From: a virus | IMG/VR virus record: IMGVR_UViG_3300009428_000004 | Span: 1-64,000 of that record | DNA length: 64,000 nucleotides | Reading direction: 5' to 3' (one strand) | Part shown: positions 21,919-30,160 of the stretch, piece after piece | How positions within the stretch are numbered: position 1 is the stretch's first letter | Layout of the letters: every line of letters starts with the position of its first letter | Notes under the pieces: generated by a model | What the model was told of the DNA's origin: nothing | Seen by the model: only the letters and a program-made list of their open reading frames with translations | Database searches by the model: none | Position numbers and translations under genes: made by a program

Positions 21919-22587
21919 TCAAATTCCCTTCAATTTTCTGTATTTTTCTCGTAGAGCTACGAACTTGTGGAGATGATTCAAAGGCTTCTCGATGAATACC
22001 TGAGGCTCATTATCATCGACAGCAATAACTGTGACGATCTGTTTGATTGGAATACCAGTCATCTCATAGAAACAAGCGGCATAAACCGACTCTTGAATAA
22101 AGTAGCTTTCTACATATTCGATTCTTTTTGGACGTCTGGATGTCTTGTAGTCGATGATCGATAGAACACCGTCCCACTCTGCAATACAGTCAACTCGACC
22201 AGCTACCGAAAGCTTCTCACTGTAAAGTGGAACTTCTTGCATCCAGACGTTATCTAGATGCTTGTCTAGAACGGTCTTGATTGTATTGAATGTGAATAGA
22301 TTTGCGGGCATTGCGCCCTTCTTCCAATTAGCGTCATTGTTGACGTAATCTTCTGCGAGTTGGTGAACGGCAGTACCACGAGTGGCAGCCTGATTCATGA
22401 CTCTATTAGCTTCATCTTCTCCTACACGTTTTCTCCAAGCATCTAATCCAGATTTATCTTGGACACTTAGAACTGTAGTTACTGATGGTAGAACTGCACC
22501 GGATGGCGTAGTATAAAATCGTCCTTTATCTGAGGTGTCTGCTGACATCTCCTGGACAACTAAATTGTGATCAACGTGTGTAAACAT
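21919..22587 (-). CDS. RecB-like PD-(D/E)XK exonuclease
   Basis: A 222-residue nuclease of the RecB/Cas4-like PD-(D/E)XK superfamily. The active site reads GRVDCIAEWDG...IIDYKTSRR, giving the Asp and Asp-x-Lys residues, followed by QESVYA (motif QxxxY). An upstream His in GTAVHQLAEDY is also typical. It probably resects or degrades DNA in recombination or host DNA breakdown. It has its own promoter and GAGAGGA ribosome site. No four-Cys Fe-S cluster is seen. Confidence 0.85.
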   Translation of the reverse strand: MFTHVDHNLVVQEMSADTSDKGRFYTTPSGAVLPSVTTVLSVQDKSGLDAWRKRVGEDEANRVMNQAATRGTAVHQLAEDYVNNDANWKKGAMPANLFTFNTIKTVLDKHLDNVWMQEVPLYSEKLSVAGRVDCIAEWDGVLSIIDYKTSRRPKRIEYVESYFIQESVYAACFYEMTGIPIKQIVTVIAVDDNEPQVFIEKPLNHLHKFVALREKYRKLKGI

Positions 22588-22611
22588 AATATTCCTCTCA
22601 ATTGAATATAT

Positions 22612-22640
22612 ATTATACTACACTTTTAGGTGGTTGTCAA
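22612..22640 (-). promoter_or_regulatory. early sigma70-like promoter
   Basis: TTGACA (22635-22640), 17-base spacer and TATAAT (22612-22617), just before the RecB-like nuclease gene. Confidence 0.8.
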
Positions 22641-22645
22641 CCTTT

Positions 22646-22948
22646 TTATCCGCCTATTATCACTTTAGTTGAACCGCTTATGATAGCTCCCATATCAGCG
22701 ACATCTCCTACTCTGTTTGCAGAAAACCCTCCACAGAATACTTTAGTCGAGCCTGGACCAGTTACAGCGGCATGAGGAACACAAGATGAGCCAGCGAGAA
22801 TGGTGTGAGGAGCTATAGCATCGCCCACTACGGCTGCCATTTGACCTTGAATGAATACCTTAACTGCTTTAGTTGCTACGATAGTCGAAGTAACATCGCA
22901 TGGATGCCCTGTAAGAATATCATCAGTGTTTCTGGCTGCCATTGGCAT
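22646..22948 (-). CDS. PAAR-motif spike tip protein
   Basis: A 100-residue PAAR protein that sharpens the tail spike (as T4 gp5.4 caps gp5). Three glycine-proline repeats with metal-binding His/Cys are visible: GHPCDVTST, GDAIAPHTILAGSSCVPHAAVTG and a C-terminal NRVGDVADMGA. Length fits. It is followed upstream by two structural-looking genes and belongs to the tail/baseplate group. Confidence 0.85.
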   Translation of the reverse strand: MPMAARNTDDILTGHPCDVTSTIVATKAVKVFIQGQMAAVVGDAIAPHTILAGSSCVPHAAVTGPGSTKVFCGGFSANRVGDVADMGAIISGSTKVIIGG

Positions 22949-22960
22949 ATGCTTATTCCT

Positions 22961-23461
22961 CTATGCTAGTGCTTGTACGATACTTATAAAGCTTTGAGCT
23001 TTAAAGTGATTCGATTGGTTCAATGTGATTGCCGAATCCGATGTAGTGAAAACGTGAGATTCTTCGATAGTCACAGGATTTGGAATAGTTAGGGACATCA
23101 ACGTGAGCAACGCAGGACTAGATGCCGCTAGTGCGGCTGTATGAGTAGTAAAGGTCTGAGTTGTGTAATCTTCCATAAGGCAAGAATAGGAAACACTAAA
23201 CGGATCATTCTGTTGAGTGATAGTCACATTATCAGTGCCGGCAGTGAAATTAAAGTTTGCATTGTTAGGTGTTGAGACAGAAGTTACTGCCGTTCCTCCA
23301 GCATCTTCAAAAGACACGTTCACAGAATATCCATCGTTTGCATACACGGGAGGTAATCTAGTGATCTCTTCGCCAACACCAGTATTGCCAGCAAAGAATG
23401 CGTCTCCGCTTTGATCGCTTGCAATATTAGAGTTTGCACCTAAAAGAGCAGTGGTTGCCAT
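22961..23461 (-). CDS. probable virion structural protein
   Basis: A 166-residue Ala/Thr/Ser/Asn-rich protein with low Lys content and beta-strand-like sequence. It sits between the PAAR tip and a short protein and is probably part of the tail or baseplate. No family recognised. Confidence 0.6.
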   Translation of the reverse strand: MATTALLGANSNIASDQSGDAFFAGNTGVGEEITRLPPVYANDGYSVNVSFEDAGGTAVTSVSTPNNANFNFTAGTDNVTITQQNDPFSVSYSCLMEDYTTQTFTTHTAALAASSPALLTLMSLTIPNPVTIEESHVFTTSDSAITLNQSNHFKAQSFISIVQALA

Positions 23462-23465
23462 GCGT

Positions 23466-23591
23466 TTACCTTATTAAAGATGATCCAGCGTTGGCTGCCA
23501 AGAATACAGCGACTTCTGCATTAAGTAATTGTTTACCAACTCTAGTTCCATCTTCAAGTTCAAAAATTCTTATTCTAGGTTGTTCTGCCAT
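23466..23591 (-). CDS. 41-residue small protein
   Basis: GAGGATAAG precedes ATG. The product is MAEQPRIRIFELEDGTRVGK followed by an alanine-rich end. Its stop lies 5 bases before the structural gene. It probably travels with the baseplate genes. Confidence 0.6.
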   Translation of the reverse strand: MAEQPRIRIFELEDGTRVGKQLLNAEVAVFLAANAGSSLIR

Positions 23592-23592
23592 C

Positions 23593-23781
23593 TTATCCTC
23601 TCAGCAATTTCTTATCTGTTAAGTCTGCGATTTCAGCATCTTCTCCAAAATCCCAGCCCATTTGTCCGAGGGATTCTGGTCGAATCTCAACGAGAAGGCT
23701 TTCGCCCTCCCGTCCTCGAGTTTCATTACCGTCAGCGTTTAGCTCGGTCATGCCTTTTAATTTTTGTTTGTAATTTTCCAT
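23593..23781 (-). CDS. 62-residue acidic protein, possible leaderless late gene
   Basis: Starts MENYKQKLKGMTEL. No ribosome site is visible, and the TATAAATA box at 23787-23794 puts the expected transcription start at or beside the A of ATG. The gene may be leaderless, or translation may begin at the internal Met11. The product is acidic, unknown. Confidence 0.55.
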   Translation of the reverse strand: MENYKQKLKGMTELNADGNETRGREGESLLVEIRPESLGQMGWDFGEDAEIADLTDKKLLRG

Positions 23782-23786
23782 AATAG

Positions 23787-23794
23787 TATTTATA
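23787..23794 (-). promoter_or_regulatory. T4-type late promoter TATAAATA
   Basis: Exact late box overlapping the 3' end of phoH; it would drive the 62-residue, 41-residue, structural and PAAR genes as a late unit. Confidence 0.65.
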
Positions 23795-24545
23795 GTCCTT
23801 GTCTGTCTCGTTCTAGAATATATGCCTTGACTAATGCACTACGTACAATGTCAGACGCTTGGAATTCAATGAATTTAAACTCTTTCATACGTTCAATGAT
23901 TCTCATAAAAACTCGTAAGCCAGACATCTCTTTCTTACGCTCACTAGTCAAATCATCTTGCTTAACGTCACCGCAGAAAATGATTCTGCAATTTTCGCCA
24001 ACACGTGTCATGACTGTGTGGAGTTCCTGATCGCTCATGTTTTGAACCTCATCTACCACAAGGATGCAATCATCGAATGTGGAACCTCTGAGGAATGAGG
24101 TAGATATAAACTCTACTTGATTTCGTTGCTTAAGTATCTCGTAAGCATCACCTCGATTAAACAGCTTGGATGCGATATCATAGTAAGGAGCTTCATAGAC
24201 TTTCATCTTATCCTTCTGTGATCCAGGTAAAAAACCAATGTCCCTAGTCGGCACAATCGACCGGACGATATACACTTTTTTGTAATATGAGTTTTTTGCC
24301 ATGACTTCCTTGAGTGAGAAGAGTAATCCTAGAAACGTTTTACCTGTTCCTGCGATGCCGTGAAGCATCAGATTATCTCCATTATCCCAAGCATCGAATG
24401 CAACAGATTGATTATCTGTCATTGGTCCGATGTCTTTACTGACTGTAAAATTTGATGTGAGGTTATTCTCTGTGTCTAATATTCCTTGCTGTCTAAGTAC
24501 TCGCCGTTGCCTTTTGGTTAACCGCTCTTGTTGTTGTGCAGGCAT
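23790..24545 (-). CDS. phoH: PhoH-like ATPase
   Basis: A 251-residue PhoH-family P-loop protein. Walker A is GIAGTGKT, Walker B is CILVVDEVQNMS, and a sensor segment CRIIFCGDVKQDDL follows. The N-terminus is basic (RLTKRQRRVLRQQG). PhoH proteins bind RNA/ATP and are very common in marine phages; their role in infection is not settled. It lies between the FmdB-like and late structural genes. Confidence 0.88.
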   Translation of the reverse strand: MPAQQQERLTKRQRRVLRQQGILDTENNLTSNFTVSKDIGPMTDNQSVAFDAWDNGDNLMLHGIAGTGKTFLGLLFSLKEVMAKNSYYKKVYIVRSIVPTRDIGFLPGSQKDKMKVYEAPYYDIASKLFNRGDAYEILKQRNQVEFISTSFLRGSTFDDCILVVDEVQNMSDQELHTVMTRVGENCRIIFCGDVKQDDLTSERKKEMSGLRVFMRIIERMKEFKFIEFQASDIVRSALVKAYILERDRQGL

Positions 24546-24558
24546 GTGAAATCCATCC

Positions 24559-24795
24559 TTATCTAGTTTGTATTTTAGACCCCGGATTGTTTTTATGAAT
24601 GTTCTTCATTAGTGAGTTAAAACTATCTGGTGTCTTGATGACTCCCATACGATGTGGATCACCCAAAGACGGAGCTTTAGTGATGACTTGTTTCATATTG
24701 GGATTGGAAGACAGGTAAGATTCACGATCATCCATTTTCATAATCTTATCAACTTGCTCACCAGTTTCGATGTTCTCGAAAGTGTATATCGGCAT
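24559..24795 (-). CDS. FmdB-like protein lacking its cysteines
   Basis: A 78-residue protein starting MPIYTFENIETGEQVDKIM. The frame resembles FmdB-type zinc-ribbon proteins (MPxYxFxCxxCG), but here the Cys positions are replaced, so no zinc site remains. Marine T4-like phages carry the same altered version next to phoH. Function unknown. Confidence 0.65.
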   Translation of the reverse strand: MPIYTFENIETGEQVDKIMKMDDRESYLSSNPNMKQVITKAPSLGDPHRMGVIKTPDSFNSLMKNIHKNNPGSKIQTR

Positions 24796-24807
24796 TATTT
24801 ATTCTCC

Positions 24808-24846
24808 AATTTATAAAAGAAAGGCGACCCTGAGATCGCCTTCATA
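24808..24846 (-). terminator. rho-independent terminator
   Basis: AAGGCGA-n8-TCGCCTT (24821-24842) followed on the minus strand by TCTTTTATAA. It ends the HAD-phosphatase transcript and sits ahead of the FmdB-like/phoH genes. Confidence 0.8.
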
Positions 24847-24862
24847 GTGTACCCATCATGGA

Positions 24863-24870
24863 TATTTATA
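24863..24870 (-). promoter_or_regulatory. T4-type late promoter TATAAATA
   Basis: Exact late box between the HAD gene and the terminator. A late message would begin with the terminator hairpin in its leader. Confidence 0.5.
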
Positions 24871-24884
24871 TCTTCATAACGCTG

Positions 24885-25472
24885 TTATGCTACCATTTCG
24901 TAAATTTCTTTCCAGTTATTTACCCTAGTAACATCGTCATGACTATAATACGCATTGTGGTCATGATTGATCAGTATCGCATTAAGTCCCAATTCGGCAC
25001 CTAGTTCAGCGTTCTGTGGTTTATCTTCGACCCAAATACATCCTGTATCCATGTAAGGCTTAAGTGCATCATCTTTATCTGCACCAGTATCTAAGCAAAT
25101 GATCTTCTCAAATGCTGTCTTACCGAATAGATTTTCGATGTTTTGTTTACGTAATATACCAGCATGTTGATCGAGACTTAGACTAGTGATACAGTGAAAT
25201 ACGTATCCTAAATCTTCGTGCATCTTTCTCACATACTTGAGTGCATCACGCAGAGGTGGAATGCAACAGATAGCCGCACTCTCGTTGAAGTGTTTAATGA
25301 GTCCCTTCATCTCAGCTTTAGGTAGCCCATAAACGGCACCCAATTCGTATTCAGTAACTCCAGAAATAGCAAAATGTCCATGCTGTTCCATCCAGTTATT
25401 GAAGCTATAGAGCCAGTCGACCAGAACACCGTCACAGTCGACCAACATCAATTTCTCATTCTTTTTTATCAT
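24885..25472 (-). CDS. HAD-superfamily phosphatase
   Basis: A 195-residue HAD hydrolase. Motif I is MLVDCDGVLVDW with the nucleophile Asp, motif II a Ser/Thr in HCITSLS, and the C-terminal IWVEDKPQNAELG holds the acidic pair. It resembles 5'-nucleotidase-like phage HAD proteins; the substrate is unknown. Start 25472 has AAGGTATATT upstream. It has its own early promoter and a strong terminator, so it forms a single-gene unit. Confidence 0.75.
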   Translation of the reverse strand: MIKKNEKLMLVDCDGVLVDWLYSFNNWMEQHGHFAISGVTEYELGAVYGLPKAEMKGLIKHFNESAAICCIPPLRDALKYVRKMHEDLGYVFHCITSLSLDQHAGILRKQNIENLFGKTAFEKIICLDTGADKDDALKPYMDTGCIWVEDKPQNAELGAELGLNAILINHDHNAYYSHDDVTRVNNWKEIYEMVA

Positions 25473-25498
25473 AATATACCTTTTCATTTGATGCTGTT

Positions 25499-25527
25499 AT
25501 TATAGCATCGTTTCATTATAAAGTCAA
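25499..25527 (-). promoter_or_regulatory. early sigma70-like promoter
   Basis: TTGACT (25522-25527), 17-base spacer and TATAAT (25499-25504), before the HAD gene. Confidence 0.75.
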
Positions 25528-25530
25528 CCC

Positions 25531-25695
25531 CTAATTAAAGAAAGTGTCCTTGTGCTTATTCTTAGCACGTCTAGCTTCTTTGATACTAGCCTTACGCTTG
25601 TCGTATCGCTTTGAGTCTTTCTTCTTGAATCTGAGTTCTTCATTCTTCTCAGCCTCATCTTCGATCCACTCACGAAACTTCTTACCTTTGCCCAT
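25531..25695 (-). CDS. 54-residue highly basic protein
   Basis: A small Lys/Arg-rich helical protein starting MGKGKKFREWIEDEAEKNEE. It is a likely nucleic-acid binder by charge only. A longer overlapping frame in the same region is a shadow. It follows the AT-hook-like protein gene. Confidence 0.6.
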   Translation of the reverse strand: MGKGKKFREWIEDEAEKNEELRFKKKDSKRYDKRKASIKEARRAKNKHKDTFFN

Positions 25696-25725
25696 CTGTC
25701 CATCACTCTTTTTGTTGGTGTAACG

Positions 25726-26247
25726 TTATGCTGGTTGAGTACCAGCTTCGGTCTGCGTTTCCCACGATTCAGTCTTGACCTTAGCTGGTCGACCACGCTT
25801 CTTTTTTAGAGGTGTGGCAGGAACTGGATCTGAGATAATTCCATCAAACGCTTCGTTAATGGTCTCTGCCAATAATTCGGCAAAAGGCTCTTTACGTAAC
25901 ATCTGTAGAAGCAACTTAGCGTCTGCCTCATCAACAGTTTCCAGTATTTGAATGAACATGGACTCTTTCTTAACAGTGTTAAGATTTTCACCTTCTTTCA
26001 TTTCATTAACAAAGTACGACAACTTACGTGCCTCACGATACAACATGCCGTGCGATTCTAGATGCACAGATGGTGTGTATGGTGGTGCGCTAGAAGGGAT
26101 ATTAAAACTCCACTTCTTGTCGTACATTAATATGAGGATATTCCTCAGTTCGATTGAGTTGTTCTCTCTCAAGTATGCTATCTGTTCAGACGGCTCTTTC
26201 AATTCACAACATTTAGCAGTAATTTCTGCTAGTGATTCTGTAGTCAT
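25726..26247 (-). CDS. DUF6433-like protein with AT-hook-like tail
   Basis: A 173-residue helical protein. The core (SIELRNILILMYD, PPYTPS, LYREARKLSYF, KKESMFIQILE) matches a conserved family of marine T4-like phages placed beside RNase H (DUF6433 as I recall). The C-terminus carries KKKRGRPAKVK, an AT-hook-like minor-groove-binding motif. It may bind DNA in replication or recombination. It starts 3 bases after the RNase H gene stop. Confidence 0.7.
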   Translation of the reverse strand: MTTESLAEITAKCCELKEPSEQIAYLRENNSIELRNILILMYDKKWSFNIPSSAPPYTPSVHLESHGMLYREARKLSYFVNEMKEGENLNTVKKESMFIQILETVDEADAKLLLQMLRKEPFAELLAETINEAFDGIISDPVPATPLKKKRGRPAKVKTESWETQTEAGTQPA

Positions 26248-26249
26248 AT

Positions 26250-27101
26250 TTAAAACTCCGATATACTTTCCATTAGATTTCTTAATTTATTCTTAATGAA
26301 GTAATTGATTAACTGGCTTCGATCTTTTGGATTCTCTGCGTCATACTCACTAAGTATCTGATTCTTGATTGGGTCTGGGACCTGCGTCAAGTCGATCATT
26401 GCCTTATTGCGTAAATAGTTTCTCTTTACTTCGTTATCCATATTATTTATATCAGCCCAATCGAGCAACCTTTTCTTGGTCACTGGTCTTTGACGGATAC
26501 CCATAACAAGTGCATTGTCTGCTGACAGAACGTTAGGAACACCATCACCTGCATCGCCCTTAATGATATGCTCGTGTAAGAACGTATCTGGGTTAGCATT
26601 AGAGATCCAACGCTTGCGTGTAGGATCATATTGTTTAACGTTTGCATATGTGTGCAACTGAACGTAGTCTTTGTCTCCTGAGAGAATTAGAATAGGCTCA
26701 CCTGTGTTCAAAGTAGTGCCTTCTTTGTGTACGATAGTACCAATGATGTCATCTGCTTCACACGTTTCGATCTGTATTACTTTATACGGAAAGTATGTTT
26801 TAAGCTCATCACGAATACGATTCAGTGAAGTAAATACAGCGTTCCAATCTATCTCTGAGGACTCACGTGCTTTTCTTCGACCCGCTTTATAGTACGGGTA
26901 TATGTCTCGTCTCCAGTAGTTCTTATCATCACAAGTAATAAGCAACTCACCGAATTCACGATGGAACTTCTGTCTATTGAATCTCAGAGTATTAAGAATC
27001 ATGTGTCTTAACATGTTCTCATCTACTTGAGCATTTTGGTGATTTCCAATCTGCATCATCATATTGGAAATCATAACTTGGTTCATATCAACCAGTATCA
27101 T
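26250..27101 (-). CDS. rnh: T4-type RNase H (5'-3' exonuclease)
   Basis: A 283-residue FEN-like nuclease similar to T4 RNase H, which removes RNA primers and adjacent DNA from lagging strands. Acidic clusters are visible: VDMNQVMIS near the start, CDDKNYWRRDIYPYYKAGRR, ETCEADDIIGTIV, ILSGDKDYVQL, and a GDAGDGVPNV helix-hairpin-helix region. Length fits T4 Rnh (about 305). It has its own early promoter. Confidence 0.9.
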   Translation of the reverse strand: MILVDMNQVMISNMMMQIGNHQNAQVDENMLRHMILNTLRFNRQKFHREFGELLITCDDKNYWRRDIYPYYKAGRRKARESSEIDWNAVFTSLNRIRDELKTYFPYKVIQIETCEADDIIGTIVHKEGTTLNTGEPILILSGDKDYVQLHTYANVKQYDPTRKRWISNANPDTFLHEHIIKGDAGDGVPNVLSADNALVMGIRQRPVTKKRLLDWADINNMDNEVKRNYLRNKAMIDLTQVPDPIKNQILSEYDAENPKDRSQLINYFIKNKLRNLMESISEF

Positions 27102-27133
27102 AATATTCTCCTTGTTTGTATTATTGATGTATT

Positions 27134-27162
27134 ATAATAACACAAACTGGCCGGCTTGTCAA
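27134..27162 (-). promoter_or_regulatory. early sigma70-like promoter
   Basis: TTGACA (27157-27162), 17-base spacer and TATTAT (27134-27139) before RNase H. Confidence 0.65.
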
Positions 27163-27524
27163 GTAATTTCTTCATCTTCTGCTTTGTACATCTCATCTAG
27201 AAACTCTTCTAGAGCCTCACTGTAATCCATTTCTTCATCTTGAAACACCTGTTCAGATATATGCTGATAGTGATAATCTTCGCCAACACTCCTAAACATT
27301 AGAGCCCTAACCGTCTCGATCAAGGACATAATGTCTAGCACAGATTTAGGTCGATTTGCCACATCGTATCCCATCTCATGCATAGCAGTTACTACATCAC
27401 GGGCTACATCAATCGAAAACCTCATTATAACTTTCTTATCATAGTCCTCGAATAGAGCTTCGGACTCTTTTGTTTCCTCTGCTCTTTTCTTAAGTCTTGC
27501 TGTGAAGTCTATGACATTGCTCAT
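27159..27524 (-). CDS. conserved phage protein of unknown function
   Basis: A 121-residue acidic helical protein starting MSNVIDFTARLKKRAEE. It resembles small conserved proteins near RNase H in marine T4-like phages. It overlaps the upstream 384-residue gene by four bases. Function unknown. Confidence 0.6.
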   Translation of the reverse strand: MSNVIDFTARLKKRAEETKESEALFEDYDKKVIMRFSIDVARDVVTAMHEMGYDVANRPKSVLDIMSLIETVRALMFRSVGEDYHYQHISEQVFQDEEMDYSEALEEFLDEMYKAEDEEIT

Positions 27525-28675
27525 TGTAGTACCTTAAGTATGATGGTATCCCTATTAATACGACCGTCTGTCGTATTCTCTTTGGTCTTTAATGCTTTCA
27601 ATTCCTTGAGAGACTTGGCTTTACTACCTTTACCCAGAAGGGCTATGTACTCTTCAGGCTTTCTAAGCATCTTCTTAAACGATCTTTCAGCACAGAATCC
27701 AGTTACAGTACTACCTTTCACCTGAAATCCATCTCTTCGATCAGACACCAGATACTTCATGACCCTAGTCTTAGTATTGAACAAGTACATGGATTCAGCA
27801 CCCACCATCTTTTCAGGACTGACACTAGCGATCTTGAACTCCGATGAAGAAGGCAAGTATAATACCTTAGCCACTTGCTTATGTGCGGGAGTAGCTTTTT
27901 TAGTGCGAGGCTTACGTGTTGCTTTCTTGCTGACAAGAAATTTCTCACAGTCAGTAATGATATTGCTAACGAACTTGTAGAATGCCTTCTGCTGTTTAGG
28001 AGTAAAGTTGTCATATCCCTCAATAAGGTCTTCTGTCTTATCTTCGACTAGTTCACGCAACTCTTCCTGAACGCTCTTATAATACTTAATAGTATCGTGG
28101 GCAGTCTGTGCGGCAGAGTTCAACTTGATCATCTCATTATAGATCGACCAATCTTTATCTAAAGTACCCTGTGTAAATTCGTCAACAAAGCCTTCGATCT
28201 CTCCTATGAACTCATTAGTCTTTTCGCCCAATAGTTCGGATGGACTCTTTCGCTTTACAGGCTCAGAAGCTTCTGGATCAATCACAGTCTTTACAGTCTT
28301 ACCATAAGCGATAACGTTATTCAAATTAGTCTCTAAGAAACTCTTTGCAGATTTACTCAACACACAGCCATCTCTTTCCATCTTACATAATGATGCAAGT
28401 GTCGAGCTAGTACGCCAGTCATCAGCGGCTTTATAGTCTTTAAGATCCGAAGGACGATTGTCTTTGATCCAAGCTATAGTCCAGGCTAAGTAACTCTTCT
28501 TATCATAGAAGTACCCGTAATGGCGCATAGTCTCCATAGTTCGAGCTTCATATTTTTCAGCAGGGACACTAGACCAATCGGTAGTCTCTCTACCAATATG
28601 ACCTTCTTCTATCAACTTTACGGATTTGCTTTTTCGAGGTGCTGACCTCATTACTTTTTTTGCTGATTTAGCCAT
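27521..28675 (-). CDS. 384-residue phage protein of unknown function
   Basis: A Lys-rich protein. Parts seen are a basic N-terminus (MAKSAKKVMRSAPRKSK), a helical middle, a basic KKATRKPRTKKATPAHK linker and a C-terminal domain with a beta-rich segment (VAKVLYLPSSSEFK) ending in a KEL-rich helix. No catalytic motif is evident. It is probably a DNA- or RNA-associated protein by charge. Confidence 0.6.
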   Translation of the reverse strand: MAKSAKKVMRSAPRKSKSVKLIEEGHIGRETTDWSSVPAEKYEARTMETMRHYGYFYDKKSYLAWTIAWIKDNRPSDLKDYKAADDWRTSSTLASLCKMERDGCVLSKSAKSFLETNLNNVIAYGKTVKTVIDPEASEPVKRKSPSELLGEKTNEFIGEIEGFVDEFTQGTLDKDWSIYNEMIKLNSAAQTAHDTIKYYKSVQEELRELVEDKTEDLIEGYDNFTPKQQKAFYKFVSNIITDCEKFLVSKKATRKPRTKKATPAHKQVAKVLYLPSSSEFKIASVSPEKMVGAESMYLFNTKTRVMKYLVSDRRDGFQVKGSTVTGFCAERSFKKMLRKPEEYIALLGKGSKAKSLKELKALKTKENTTDGRINRDTIILKVLQ

Positions 28676-28704
28676 TAACTAACTCCATTTCGATTTATGT
28701 ATAC

Positions 28705-28733
28705 ATCCTAACACACTATGAGGAGCTTGTCAA
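28705..28733 (-). promoter_or_regulatory. weak early promoter
   Basis: TTGACA (28728-28733), 17-base spacer and a poor TAGGAT (28705-28710). It is kept because of its position before the 384-residue gene and its likeness to other promoters here. Confidence 0.4.
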
Positions 28734-29660
28734 GAGGTTTTTTAATAAATCTTCCCATTGTTCTTTTCTTCGTCTCCAGGAATATATAGCATCTACGGTA
28801 TGTTTAGCAGTATTAAGATGTTCAATTAACCTCTCTCGCTTTGTCGGATTTGAATACACATTTAGAGCATTCTCTAATTCGTGTAGAAATTTGACGCCGT
28901 GAGTCGGTCTATCTTCTATAATGCCGTACATTGATGTAACGCCCAAGCACATTTCAGGAAAAGAACCTGTAGAAGAATGTATGCACATACAGCCTGCAGA
29001 AATAGCTTTCAGTAAAGGAGTGTACGACATCTCAGGATAATCAGTAGGGTACACAAATATGTGTGCTTCCTGCATATAAGATAGTAGTTCCTTTTCGGTA
29101 GCATCTCTGAACACACTGACTTTAGGATTATCTCGTATATCATTAGACAGTGATTGAAGCGATGGAGTCATCTCTTCAGGATTTGTTAGATTTGTTACGA
29201 CTATCATACGTGTATCTTCATGCATCTTTCTAGTAAGCTTTTTAAAAGCACCATAAGCCAGGTCGAGTCCTCGATTCATTTCACCCACATACAATATATT
29301 AGTAAATTTCTTAGGCTTATTTCTAGAAAGTTTGTTAGGTACAGTGTCTATAGCATTACGTAGAACTATTCCAGCACCATAAGGTATATCTAAGAATAGA
29401 TTATACATTTGCTGTTGCCAGTGAGACGCAAATATGATTGCTTCATATTCTTTCCATCGACCATCTTCTAGACATTCAAGCGAAGGATGATCAGCAGGCA
29501 CCGACGGCATGAAGATAGTCCTCACACCGTCAGTTACCTTACTGGGAGATGTGACAAACTCGAACTCATCGAGTAATGTGTGCTTAACGTCTCGCCTAAT
29601 AAGGTCTAACGTCAAGTCAACACTGGTCACAATCGCAGAGTTTCGACTATTGGACTCCAT
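28716..29660 (-). CDS. GT-B glycosyltransferase
   Basis: A 314-residue glycosyltransferase of GT4/GT1 type. The C-terminal nucleotide-sugar half is clear: FTNILYVGEMNRGLD, a KELLSYMQEAHIFVYPTDYPEMS segment and LLKAISAGCMCIHSSTGSFPEM with the E-x-x-S..L/A pattern. Start 29660 overlaps the WYL_2-like gene stop by 14 bases; the longer frame begins inside that gene. Substrate unknown: it could modify phage DNA bases, virion proteins or host polysaccharide. Confidence 0.75.
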   Translation of the reverse strand: MESNSRNSAIVTSVDLTLDLIRRDVKHTLLDEFEFVTSPSKVTDGVRTIFMPSVPADHPSLECLEDGRWKEYEAIIFASHWQQQMYNLFLDIPYGAGIVLRNAIDTVPNKLSRNKPKKFTNILYVGEMNRGLDLAYGAFKKLTRKMHEDTRMIVVTNLTNPEEMTPSLQSLSNDIRDNPKVSVFRDATEKELLSYMQEAHIFVYPTDYPEMSYTPLLKAISAGCMCIHSSTGSFPEMCLGVTSMYGIIEDRPTHGVKFLHELENALNVYSNPTKRERLIEHLNTAKHTVDAIYSWRRRKEQWEDLLKNLLTSSS

Positions 29661-29919
29661 TAGGCAACAACTGTCCTGCCACATCACGTAAGCTATCCCA
29701 TCTGAATGATCTCCAGCCAACAGCGTCTACATCCCAAACAGGTAATGCAAACTCGTTAGACTTTTTCTTGCCCGCAACTGTGCCCTCAATAGGGGGCGAA
29801 ACCACGATCAGGGATTCACTCAACGTAGCATTCATCTCTCTACGTGCGCCGTTTGCTTTAATGAACTCGATCCTTACTGATCCAGCTTTAAGCATATCTT
29901 TTATTTCATCTTTAGTCAT
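29647..29919 (-). CDS. WYL_2/Sm-like SH3 beta-barrel protein
   Basis: A 90-residue protein of the phage WYL_2 (DUF2693) family. It has an N-terminal helix, a strand with FIKANGARREMNATL, and a diagnostic VWDVDAVGWRSFRWDSL segment. Members are thought to bind nucleic acid. Start 29919 has TGGAGAATATA upstream. Confidence 0.75.
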   Translation of the reverse strand: MTKDEIKDMLKAGSVRIEFIKANGARREMNATLSESLIVVSPPIEGTVAGKKKSNEFALPVWDVDAVGWRSFRWDSLRDVAGQLLPNGVQ

Positions 29920-30160
29920 TATATTCTCCATTTTCATTTATTAAAACTTCATTCACTTTTTGAGCTAGTTGCTCGTATCCACCGATGTGTTCTTCATTCC
30001 ACAATATCTGTGGCACGACATTCTCACCGGGAAATCTCTTCTTGAAATCCTCAACATCATCTTCAACAAGTCTGTACTCATATTCCATCTCTGCCGTTTG
30101 GCATAACTGAATACACTTTAAGCACCAAACACAGTTGGCTGATCCGTATATAACAATCAT
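29912..30160 (-). CDS. glutaredoxin-like protein
   Basis: An 82-residue thioredoxin-fold protein with active site CVWC near the N-terminus, a cis-Pro (VVPQILW) and GGYEQL. It also has an extra Cys pair just after the active site (CIQLC), unusual for glutaredoxins. A second glutaredoxin lies at 42598 and a third is fused to NrdA. It may recycle ribonucleotide reductase or protein thiols. Confidence 0.8.
   Translation of the reverse strand: MIVIYGSANCVWCLKCIQLCQTAEMEYEYRLVEDDVEDFKKRFPGENVVPQILWNEEHIGGYEQLAQKVNEVLINENGEYND

Noticed and set aside
25524-25796. 90-residue minus-strand frame
   Set aside because: It lies across the real 54-residue basic gene (25531-25695) in another frame and the end of the AT-hook-like gene, and has no ribosome site.
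26454-26461. TATAAATA box inside RNase H gene
   Set aside because: Lies within coding sequence with no gene start placed to use it; likely chance. The same holds for 35033-35040 and 63501-63508.
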